Assembly (NCBI GenBank): GCA_910583795.1
Contig: CAJTZQ010000028.1
Span: 1 to 46,843, forward strand
Direction: 5' to 3'
DNA: 46,843 bases
Source of the DNA: an uncultured Muribaculaceae bacterium
GTDB taxonomy: Bacteria > Bacteroidota > Bacteroidia > Bacteroidales > Muribaculaceae
How positions within the stretch are numbered: the first letter of the stretch is position 1; each line of letters begins with the position of its first letter. The position numbers were made by a program, and so were the translations under genes. The notes under the pieces are model-generated. The model searched no databases. It was not told the origin of the DNA and was given only the letters and a program-made list of their open reading frames with translations. Below, piece after piece: positions 1 through 7,032 of this stretch.

Positions 1-201
1 GGGTGTTTTTATAAACTTTTTTACTATCCGGTGAATATTTCACCACTAATGATTACTAATTCTGAATTTTCCTCTCTGTTCTATTTTGTTTCATTTTCGA
101 TAAAATTATCCATTATCACCATTCAAAATTCAACATTCAAAATTCAAATTTACTCTGTTCTACATTTTGATTTTTGACTTACCGGCATAACTTCATAACC
201 C
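1..201. other. Intergenic, AT-rich, with a 14-bp tandem duplication
   Basis: No reading frame of note is seen here. Positions 121-148 hold two adjacent copies of ATTCAAAATTCAAM (last base C, then A). The right end runs into the GGGTT-type element that contains the stop codon of the MFS gene. The segment is the region downstream of that minus-strand gene, and the gene on its other side lies outside the window. Confidence 0.5.
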
Positions 202-215
202 TCAACTTTCGCTTT
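193..215 (-). repeat. GGGTT-type 3'-end element, copy 1
   Basis: The 20 bases at 193-212 (TCATAACCCTCAACTTTCGC) recur exactly at 24535-24554. Read on the minus strand this is GAAAGTTGAGGGTTATGA, directly at the 3' end of the MFS gene, and the TGA inside GTTGAGG is that gene's stop codon. The last residues of the transporter are therefore encoded by the repeat. Confidence 0.7.
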
Positions 216-1575
216 TGAAAGACGAATTGTTGATTTTAGGTGCGAAGACGTAAGTTACAAGGGCTCCTACCATCATGACGATTATCGAGACTATCAGAAC
301 CAATGATGATCCACCTCCTTTGAGCAACACCGGAATAAAAAACACGCCCAATACAGCACCCATCTTTCCGATAGAAGCCGCAATTCCCGAACCAAGTCCT
401 CTTATCTCTACAGGGTAAACTTTGGAAGGGAGCACATACGTCATGAGATGCGGTCCAAGATTCAGGAACAATTCGAATGCCATAAATGCAAGAATAGAAA
501 TCCAGCTTGACCAGTGATTATTATAAGCCAATAAGAGTATCAACAACGAAATCCCACTGAAGAAAAATCCCATGGTCTGTTGCATGGCTCCATTCATCTT
601 GGGAATCAGGAATAATCCGATAATAAATCCCGGAAGTATGATACATGATATCCATAGTGTAATCTCCACCGAACTTGCCACATGAGCCAACTCAGTTTCA
701 TGGCCTGATACGTGTTCAAGCCCTAAAGCCATTACCAAAATAGGAAGAAAGACACCAATACCATATACTCCCAAACCTTCACATGCCCAAGGGATACCAG
801 TAAATATCACATTTTTCCAATTCTGCTTGATAAAAGTCCAGGTAGAGATATTGTCAGATAATTTTGCCGCAGCCGGTTTCATCTTTTGTGTCGGCTCAAT
901 ATTGACATCATCGCCTAAAAAATCATGGACAGCTATCTCTGCCTCTTTCGGTTTCCCATTTGCCATAAGCCACGCTGGACTTTGCCAAAAGCGGATCCTG
1001 ACAATGATCATCAATCCTGAAATAGCTACCATTATCCACATCAACCTCGGCCACAAATCAGCGCTCTGCCAGTCTTTCACTATCAGGAAACAGACCCCGG
1101 CAGCTATGATATTCCCCAATGCACTCGCCGCTTTAGCGACTCCTACCATAGTAAACTCCCATTTTGACGGCATAAGCACTGAAATATAGTCTGAATCAAG
1201 ACTATATTCCCCACCTATACCAAAACCCATCATAAAGAGACAGATTATCAAAACCGGAAGCGATGGGAAAAGTAAGGATATAATGGAAGATGCACATATC
1301 AACAACGGGCATAGACGGAAGAATAAGAGATAGCCATATTTATCCGACAACTTGCCGATAATCGTAGAGCCTACCATAATACCTATCAGATCCATGGCTC
1401 CGACCAGACCTTGCATTGCTGACGATAGTTCCGGATGTGCCACGATCTGATAGAGAGGGATAATGACCGATACGATTGTGGCAAGACAAGTACCGATCAA
1501 TTGACCTAAAGAGGCAATTGCCACTACTTTTATATGACGCCATGACAATGGCGCATTCTGTATTGTGTAACTCAT
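202..1575 (-). CDS. MFS transporter
   Basis: A 457-residue integral membrane protein with about twelve hydrophobic segments, the usual size for the major facilitator superfamily. The loop after the second segment reads GKLSDKYGYLLFFR, a good match to MFS motif A (GxLxDrxGrr), and an acidic GGEYSLDSDY stretch follows near residue 130, as in sugar- and organic-acid-type MFS porters. The substrate cannot be read from sequence. It lies 36 bases downstream of the urea transporter on the same strand, so the two are probably co-transcribed. The C-terminal tail (SSFKSES) is encoded by a repeated GGGTT-type element. Superfamily sure, subfamily not. Confidence 0.85.
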   Translation of the reverse strand: MSYTIQNAPLSWRHIKVVAIASLGQLIGTCLATIVSVIIPLYQIVAHPELSSAMQGLVGAMDLIGIMVGSTIIGKLSDKYGYLLFFRLCPLLICASSIISLLFPSLPVLIICLFMMGFGIGGEYSLDSDYISVLMPSKWEFTMVGVAKAASALGNIIAAGVCFLIVKDWQSADLWPRLMWIMVAISGLMIIVRIRFWQSPAWLMANGKPKEAEIAVHDFLGDDVNIEPTQKMKPAAAKLSDNISTWTFIKQNWKNVIFTGIPWACEGLGVYGIGVFLPILVMALGLEHVSGHETELAHVASSVEITLWISCIILPGFIIGLFLIPKMNGAMQQTMGFFFSGISLLILLLAYNNHWSSWISILAFMAFELFLNLGPHLMTYVLPSKVYPVEIRGLGSGIAASIGKMGAVLGVFFIPVLLKGGGSSLVLIVSIIVMMVGALVTYVFAPKINNSSFKSES

Positions 1576-1611
1576 ATCGGTGATATTCTGATTAGAAATA
1601 AAAAGGCCTAC

Positions 1612-2577
1612 TTACTTTGTGTCCGGCTGGAAAAACTTATATGCCGGCAAAAGGAATATCCATGTGGCAACGCAGAAAGGTCCTGTGAGGGTGGGCAAAC
1701 CCATTGGTGCGAAAAATGCATTCATCGCCGCCTGGATAAATACTGTTACAATCGTGCCCAAGACAGCCCATACAGCGCTTCTCCAAGAGAAATTACAGAA
1801 TGTTGCACCAAGGGCAATAGCTGTAAGCACAGGAGAAAATCCATACAAACCGTTTGCAATATCAGTGGCAGGTCCGTCCCAAATGAAAGCGATAAACAGT
1901 GCAATGGCGGAACCTATGCCTGCCCACAGTGCCGCCCTCCAATTGCTCACGGCAAGACCGGCAAGGAAAAAGATTCCGCAGACCCATGATTTGATAAGGA
2001 ATACCTGTGAGATTCCCCTTAACCAATAGACTACAAGACTACCGAAATCCATCGATACTTTCGCTGCATCACCGTGAGGAAACTCCGGACTGCCCATATA
2101 CATCGCCGGGAATCCGTCGAACAATCTCGCAGAAAGCAGAAATATCCATGTGCAGAAAACGAAGGGGAAAGTAAAGGATGAAATTTTCCACCTGTCAAGG
2201 ATGTTGTCCATTCCTGAACGCGCTATTGTGGTCAAAGCGGAACAGATTATAAGTCCGATCCACATCCAAACCGTGCTGGCAAGGAACGTCGGGAATGCGC
2301 ATCCTACAAGTACCCCGTTAAAACCCCAGAGACCATTTGCCCCTTTTTGATCAGGGAGATGCAGAATATATCCTGTAAGAGTCGATACCAGGACACCGAC
2401 AAGTGCGCCCCACGCAACCAACGGGAATCCCTCCATATATGCTCCCCAAAATATACCTATCAAAAACAGAATGCCCGTCCACATACTGTCTTGAAACATC
2501 ACCTGCCCGACACCTCGTGCAACTGTGACAGGGAAATCTTTTACCGACTGGCGGATAAATACTTTGTCAAATGCCAT
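1612..2577 (-). CDS. Urea transporter (UT family)
   Basis: A 321-residue membrane protein that would let urea cross the cytoplasmic membrane down its gradient. The family's internal twofold repeat is visible: NGLWGFNGVLVG near residue 82 and NGLYGFSPVLTAIALG near residue 242, each followed by a hydrophobic stretch ending in a TFPFVFCTWIFLL or TGPFCVATWIFLL motif. Length fits bacterial UT channels. It precedes the MFS gene in an apparent two-gene operon. No urease or nickel genes are in the window, so the fate of the urea is not shown here. In gut Bacteroidales such a transporter would give access to host urea as a nitrogen source (inference). Confidence 0.9.
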   Translation of the reverse strand: MAFDKVFIRQSVKDFPVTVARGVGQVMFQDSMWTGILFLIGIFWGAYMEGFPLVAWGALVGVLVSTLTGYILHLPDQKGANGLWGFNGVLVGCAFPTFLASTVWMWIGLIICSALTTIARSGMDNILDRWKISSFTFPFVFCTWIFLLSARLFDGFPAMYMGSPEFPHGDAAKVSMDFGSLVVYWLRGISQVFLIKSWVCGIFFLAGLAVSNWRAALWAGIGSAIALFIAFIWDGPATDIANGLYGFSPVLTAIALGATFCNFSWRSAVWAVLGTIVTVFIQAAMNAFFAPMGLPTLTGPFCVATWIFLLPAYKFFQPDTK

Positions 2578-2679
2578 GATTAATATTATTGAATGTTTGA
2601 TATTTTTGAATTTTATAGTCGTTTGTCTTGGGTCGTTGGCTGTAAGTTTATGGTTTATAGTTTAAGAATTATTTGAAGC

Positions 2680-2707
2680 AACCCTAAACCCTAAACCTTC
2701 AACCCTC
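2680..2707 (-). repeat. GGGTT-type 3'-end element, copy 2 (telomere-like)
   Basis: The plus strand reads AACCCTAAACCCTAAACC and then TTCAACCCTC, so the minus strand carries two TTTAGGG units after GAGGGTTGAAGG. It begins in the last codons of the ion-channel gene and supplies that gene's TGA stop (2699-2701). It has the same orientation relative to its gene as copy 1. Confidence 0.65.
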
Positions 2708-3526
2708 TTGAGATTGAGCTGAAACAGACGTCTGCGGTTGTGAGGAAGAATTGGAGAGGGGAGTGGTGAAATCACCTTCACCATATTGTTTACCCTGCTG
2801 ATTATGTTTTGTAAGTATGTTGGTGACATAGACCGTAAATATCGGAAACATCATCATTCCAAGCGCAGCGAGTAAAACTGATAAAACCTTTCCTACCGTA
2901 GTAACCGCAACTATGTTGGATCCAACAGTAGTAGCATCCATAAATGCCCACCACAACGCGGCATCGTAATTTGTCACGAGCGGGTTGACTTTATGCTCAA
3001 AAAGATAGAATGCCAAGGAGGCAAAATACACTGTAAACAGCAAGGTGGCAAGATATGATATAAACAATCCTGTTGCCTTATTATAAGTGAACCAGCTGAT
3101 CACAATTGCCATGGCATATCCTCCGCGTATAAGTGGAATATAACGAAGACAATATGTAATCTGCGGATCAAATTGCCATCCATAGTGGATTATTATTGAA
3201 TTATATGGAATGGAGACCAAAAAGAAAATGACATGCGATCTCAGATACGACCATTTATCAGGAGATAAGAAAAATTCGACAAAAAAGTCGAGTAGAAAAA
3301 GGACGCAGACCCAAAATTGGAATTTCATAAATTTCGGGACTTTATAAAACGACTCGTTATGAAACGTGTCGATCGATATTCCTACTACAAGGAATATCGA
3401 AAGAAGCAGTATTACTATATGTAGTATGGCATAAACTCCTTTTTCCCTGAAAAGAATATTTAATTTTGATTCTTGTGTCGACATAGCATGTGGAATTTGA
3501 TATTTACAAATTTCTTTGAATCTCAT
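2699..3526 (-). CDS. VIC-superfamily ion channel-like protein, altered filter
   Basis: A 275-residue membrane protein with about five to six hydrophobic segments. The last pair frames a pore-loop-like stretch, WWAFMDATTVGSNIVAVTTVGKVLSVLLAALGMM given here by its parts: pore helix WWAFMDATTVG, then SNIVAVTT, then the inner helix. Potassium channels have TVGYG at this point; here it is TVGSN. The arrangement (helix, T-T-V-G, a second T-T-V-G, inner helix) is otherwise that of the family. The tail is rich in Ser and Gln. An internal Met at residue 15 (3484) is an alternative start. The last two codons lie in a GGGTT-type repeat. Ion selectivity cannot be predicted. Confidence 0.7.
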   Translation of the reverse strand: MRFKEICKYQIPHAMSTQESKLNILFREKGVYAILHIVILLLSIFLVVGISIDTFHNESFYKVPKFMKFQFWVCVLFLLDFFVEFFLSPDKWSYLRSHVIFFLVSIPYNSIIIHYGWQFDPQITYCLRYIPLIRGGYAMAIVISWFTYNKATGLFISYLATLLFTVYFASLAFYLFEHKVNPLVTNYDAALWWAFMDATTVGSNIVAVTTVGKVLSVLLAALGMMMFPIFTVYVTNILTKHNQQGKQYGEGDFTTPLSNSSSQPQTSVSAQSQEG

Positions 3527-3546
3527 TCAGAGGATCATACATTAAT

Positions 3547-3792
3547 TTAACAATTGTAGTGCATATTTTGATTAATTCCTCCTATTTTATCGTATAATCC
3601 TATTACAAGAATTGACGACTTGCTGAACGTAATGCACTGTTCAGGAGCTTCCACAGGAATGTCATGTTCGATATAGGTGCTGTCGGGAATACCGTTCAGC
3701 CACTATTCTGCCGTCTGCCCGGCAAAATTACTGATAATGTCCGGCGGCGTTCCGCTTGTTCAGTCGGTTTGCTGTTTGTTGGCATCATGTTG
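3547..3792 (-). pseudogene. Decayed reading frame, unidentified
   Basis: On the minus strand one frame reads as protein-like sequence for about 80 codons, interrupted by a TGA and a TAG. Fragments, in order, are HDANKQQTD, then TSGTPPDIISNFAGQTAE, then WLNGIPDSTYIEHDIPVE and APEQCITFSKSSILVIGLYD, ending in a TAA at 3547-3549. The frame does not shift across the two stops, which suggests point decay of a former gene. I do not recognise the family. It lies between the channel gene and the AAA ATPase, and it is locally richer in G+C than its surroundings, which fits a remnant of acquired DNA. Confidence 0.35.
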
Positions 3793-3828
3793 CCTTGATT
3801 CCTTGATTTAATAACCAACATTTTATGA

Positions 3829-5175
3829 TTACAGGAACATGGTTAAAAACACAGGAATCATCTGAATGTCGGTATCTTTTCGCAGATCCTTAGTATAAAC
3901 AAGGTAACGATGCTGTATCCTTTCCGGGAATTTTCGGAAAAAAGCATCAAGCGAAGCATGACTCTTATATCCGGATGATTTGACCTCTATCGGACATATC
4001 TTGCTGCCACGAGACAGCAGGAAGTCTATCTCGTAGTTATGCTTGCCACTTTCAGTAGGCCATGTATGGTAAAAAAGTTCATTGCCTGCAGCTTTAAGCA
4101 TCTGTGCCACTACGTTTTCATACACATAACCAAGGTCCGCTGACAGTTTGTCATTCAATAGTTTCTGATAAATGACATTTTCTGTCACGTCCTTATCCAT
4201 GAAAGCCAAAGTGATAAAAAGACCGGTATCGTTCAAGAACATCTTGTACTTGTCCGAATCCCTGTGCAGGGAAAAACCTACATTCGGATCATTGGCATGA
4301 TGGGATAACAACACAACGTGAGAGTCTTCCATGTCTTGTAATAACTCTTCAACCCTTTCTTGCTTGATTCCTTTGATGACGCCGGAAATCTGGTATCTTG
4401 AAGCATTTTTATTCAGCTGTCCCGGTATGGCATAGAACATTTTGGTCGCTTTTCCTGTCGAGTCAATCTTGCGGAAATCATCCGCATAGAGTTCTATTAT
4501 TTCTCTTTTCACGGCATCCACAACACTCAGGTTGTTCGATTCCAGGTAAGTGTTCACAGCTTGTGGCATACCGCCAATCAACATATAAAGCCGAAAATCA
4601 CGAAGCAGCTTCCTTGTCAATCCATCGCCAAAATGTCTCTGCGCGTCAAAAGCCTCATGCAACATCGGTATCGTCACATAATCACCCATTGCCCAGCGAA
4701 ATTCCTCATAGTCCATGGGGTAGAGCGTAATACGGGTTTCCTCACTCGGAATGCGGATATTTTGCGTATTCTTCTTAATGGATATTAGAGAACCGGTTTC
4801 AATATAGTCATACCGTCCGTCTTTCACTAATTTTTTGATGGCCTGACGTGCCATGGGGCAATTCTGTACTTCATCAAAGATAATCACCGACTTACGGGGT
4901 ATAAGTCGTTTCTGAAAATGAAATTGTAATTGAAGAAACAAATCATCGAGATTTGAAACATCATCAAACAGGCTCTTGACTTCCCGAGAGGTTTCCGTAA
5001 AGTCAATAATAATGTATGATTCATATTCATTTTGGGCAAATGTTTCAGCCAGCGTGGACTTCCCCACGCGCCTCGCACCTTTGATAAGTAAGGCAGTGCT
5101 GCCATTGCGCTCTTGTTTCCATTGCAGCATCTTATCATACAATTTGCGCTTAAAGATTCTTTCTCCCATATTCAT
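3829..5175 (-). CDS. AAA+ ATPase with DUF4143-type C-terminus
   Basis: A 448-residue protein of the AAA_14/DUF4143 class common in Bacteroidetes. The Walker A motif is GARRVGKS (residues 33-40) and Walker B is SVIIFDEVQ with D101-E102. The C-terminal region has a PD-(D/E)xK-nuclease-like pattern, EIDFL (D384) followed by PIEVKSS (E397, K399), as is usual in this family. The cellular role of the family is not established; members are scattered and often behave as accessory genes. The gene stands alone between a decayed frame and a complex upstream region that holds a 25-bp inverted repeat and tandem repeats. A second Met at residue 3 is an alternative start. Confidence 0.85.
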   Translation of the reverse strand: MNMGERIFKRKLYDKMLQWKQERNGSTALLIKGARRVGKSTLAETFAQNEYESYIIIDFTETSREVKSLFDDVSNLDDLFLQLQFHFQKRLIPRKSVIIFDEVQNCPMARQAIKKLVKDGRYDYIETGSLISIKKNTQNIRIPSEETRITLYPMDYEEFRWAMGDYVTIPMLHEAFDAQRHFGDGLTRKLLRDFRLYMLIGGMPQAVNTYLESNNLSVVDAVKREIIELYADDFRKIDSTGKATKMFYAIPGQLNKNASRYQISGVIKGIKQERVEELLQDMEDSHVVLLSHHANDPNVGFSLHRDSDKYKMFLNDTGLFITLAFMDKDVTENVIYQKLLNDKLSADLGYVYENVVAQMLKAAGNELFYHTWPTESGKHNYEIDFLLSRGSKICPIEVKSSGYKSHASLDAFFRKFPERIQHRYLVYTKDLRKDTDIQMIPVFLTMFL

Positions 5176-5186
5176 TATGCTTTAAT

Positions 5187-5355
5187 AATAAGTACCTACG
5201 AAAAATAAATGTGCATATGATTGTCTTATAGTGCGAGCGAGATATGAAGTCGTGAAGATGGAATTATGGGGTTCCATAACGACTGATGAACGGCTTTATA
5301 GGTTGCCGCAATATATGGCTGGCATCTGTTCATTTATTTTTCGTAGGTACTTATT
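5187..5355. repeat. 25-bp perfect inverted repeat enclosing 119 bp
   Basis: Positions 5187-5211 (starting AATAAGTACCTACG and ending AAATG) are the exact reverse complement of 5331-5355. The match is 25 of 25 and stops at both outer ends. The left arm ends 12 bases before the ATPase start codon. The enclosed 119 bases hold no clear promoter or gene. The structure could be an invertible segment, the termini of a small non-autonomous element (no target-site duplication is seen), or a long hairpin in the ATPase leader. Confidence 0.85.
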
Positions 5356-5356
5356 G

Positions 5357-5364
5357 CAAAAGTA
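5357..5364 (-). promoter_or_regulatory. Candidate -7 element for the AAA ATPase
   Basis: The minus strand reads TACTTTTG, a full match to the Bacteroidetes -7 consensus TAnnTTTG. Twenty bases upstream the -33 position reads AGTG, a poor match to TTTG. Transcription would start inside the right arm of the 25-bp inverted repeat and give a leader of about 170 bases. Confidence 0.5.
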
Positions 5365-5372
5365 CAACAATT

Positions 5373-5426
5373 TGCCGAAAATCTCACTATTTATCTTCAG
5401 TAAAATGCCGAAAATCTCACTATTTA
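5373..5426. repeat. Two 21-bp direct repeats, 33 bp apart
   Basis: The unit, which contains GCCGAAAATCTCACTATT, occurs exactly at 5373-5393 and 5406-5426. A degraded third copy (TGCCCAAAATCTCAAAAT) lies at 5468-5485. They sit just upstream of the candidate ATPase promoter and could be protein-binding sites. Confidence 0.8.
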
Positions 5427-5770
5427 ACACATAATACCCTATACCTCATCATTTATTTACGCAAAAATGCCCAAAATCTCAAAATCCTCATAACGCATTA
5501 CTTAAATTAATGCTTACATAGGTAATGTCCGGCAGATAATCTACCTTTCGTGGAGATTAATCCGCTAATACACTTCCATCTCCTTCTCCAATCGCAAGAG
5601 CATTATTTAATATCTCCTGTTCTTTAGATGAAATTTCGGGAGAGCGTGATGCGCCGTTTGGTATGATATGGATACATTATGCTGCCATTTTCAGGAGAGC
5701 AAGATGCACCCCAATCGCAAACAAAGCGGAGCGAACTGTAGGCACATGACGTACATCACATTCCAAATAA
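5427..5770. other. Intergenic region before sbcDC, no gene recognised
   Basis: Apart from the degraded repeat copy near 5468 nothing convincing is seen. On the minus strand near 5560-5690 a short open stretch reads GASRSPEISSKEQEILNNAL and ends in a TAA, with no plausible start. It may be another gene relic but is too short to name. Confidence 0.4.
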
Positions 5771-5802
5771 TTTGTAAATCCCGATAAATAATATTATTTT
5801 TG
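5771..5802 (+). promoter_or_regulatory. Promoter of sbcD-sbcC
   Basis: TTTG at 5771-5774, a 20-base spacer, then TATTTTTG at 5795-5802. Both elements and the spacing fit the Bacteroidetes primary-sigma consensus exactly. Transcription would begin near 5809, about 25 bases before the sbcD start. Confidence 0.75.
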
Positions 5803-5834
5803 GAAAGATATTTCCTCTCACAATATATAAGATT

Positions 5835-7031
5835 ATGAAAATATTACATACTTCCGACTGGCATCTCGGTCAAGTGTTTTATAGTTACGACAGGACTGAT
5901 GAGTATATTCATTTCTTCCATCAACTGAAAGAAATAGTGGAGTCATACCATCCGGATGCCATGGTTGTATGCGGAGATATTTTTGATGTCTCTTCCCCCT
6001 CATCATCTATTATGAGATTATTTACAGATTTTATTCTTGATCTACATGAGATAGCGGAGGGGATGGCAATCATAATTACATCCGGCAATCACGACAGCGC
6101 TTCCAGGATTGATGTAAACAGGAACCTTTGGAAGAAAGCGGGTATTCATGTGTTGGGAAATGTAAGAAGAGAAAACGGGATTTATGATTTCTGTGAGAAT
6201 ACAATCGAAATACCCGGTAAAGGATACATCATGGCTATCCCTTATATCAACCGGGCATTCATGGGCAATTCAGATAATGAAACCTCAGCTGAAGAATCGT
6301 TTTTCGGTATGACTGCCGATCATTTAGAAAAGATAAATAGCGATAATCTGCCATGTGTATTGATGGGTCACCTTACAGTGGAAGGGTGTGACATGAAAGG
6401 GCATAAAACGGGAATGATCGGCAATATCAATTCTGTAAAAAATACGATATTCAGTAAAGTTTACGATTATGTTGCATTAGGGCATATCCATAAGGCACAA
6501 AAATTGGATGAAGAAGGGAGAATCAGATATTCCGGAACTCCCATAGCAGTTTCTTTTGATGAAGACTATACCCATAGCGTTTCTATCGTTGATATTAGAA
6601 AAGAATCTTCACCAAGTATCGAACAAATAGAAATAAAGCCGTTAAGGGCACTGAAAACGTTCCCGGAAAAACCTGTAGACTTTAAAAAGGCATTAAAGCT
6701 ATTTGCGAAGATACCTGATGACGATAACTCATATATCAGATTAAATGTTGCTCAAGAAAATGATCTGCCCACAGATTGCCAGGAATTAGCGGCTGCTGTG
6801 GCAGCTGATAAAGACTGTAGATACTGCCTGATAAAATATTCTCGTTTGAACAGTCTGCAAAACGAAAAGGAGATGATAAATATGAGTTCATCTCAGTTCG
6901 CAGAATTGAATCCAAATGAAATAGCTGCAAGATTTTTTAAGGCATCAGGAATACCCGATTCCCAAAGCGAAATATATATGTCGCTACTTGATCAGCTACA
7001 AAACGAATATTCATTAGAAAATAACCTTTAA
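5835..7031 (+). CDS. sbcD: Exonuclease SbcCD nuclease subunit
   Basis: A 398-residue Mre11-type metallophosphoesterase that pairs with SbcC to cut hairpins and protein-blocked DNA ends. The family's metal ligands are all present: DWHLG (D8, H10), GDIFD (D48), GNHD (N85, H86), MGHLTVEG near residue 180 and LGHIHKAQ near residue 215. The start MKILHTSDWH is the normal family N-terminus. Length matches SbcD proteins. One base separates its stop from the sbcC start, so the two are translated together. The operon has its own promoter at 5771-5802. Confidence 0.95.
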   Translation: MKILHTSDWHLGQVFYSYDRTDEYIHFFHQLKEIVESYHPDAMVVCGDIFDVSSPSSSIMRLFTDFILDLHEIAEGMAIIITSGNHDSASRIDVNRNLWKKAGIHVLGNVRRENGIYDFCENTIEIPGKGYIMAIPYINRAFMGNSDNETSAEESFFGMTADHLEKINSDNLPCVLMGHLTVEGCDMKGHKTGMIGNINSVKNTIFSKVYDYVALGHIHKAQKLDEEGRIRYSGTPIAVSFDEDYTHSVSIVDIRKESSPSIEQIEIKPLRALKTFPEKPVDFKKALKLFAKIPDDDNSYIRLNVAQENDLPTDCQELAAAVAADKDCRYCLIKYSRLNSLQNEKEMINMSSSQFAELNPNEIAARFFKASGIPDSQSEIYMSLLDQLQNEYSLENNL

Positions 7032-7032
7032 C

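Noticed and set aside
827..1189. A 120-codon frame antisense to the MFS gene
   Set aside because: Low-complexity shadow of a well-supported transporter on the other strand; no leader or domain.
2680..2707. Telomere-like TTTAGGG units as a replicon end
   Set aside because: The units are few, internal, and sit at a gene end; similar elements occur elsewhere in the window at other gene ends.
5231..5434. A 67-codon plus-strand frame crossing the right inverted-repeat arm and the tandem repeats
   Set aside because: It has no promoter or plausible domain, and its second half is only the translated 21-bp repeat (LPKISLF, MPKISLF). The repeat and inverted-repeat structure explains the sequence better.
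5373..5487. Possible CRISPR-like array
   Set aside because: Only two exact copies and one degraded copy, with unequal spacing (33 and 62 bases) and no cas genes.
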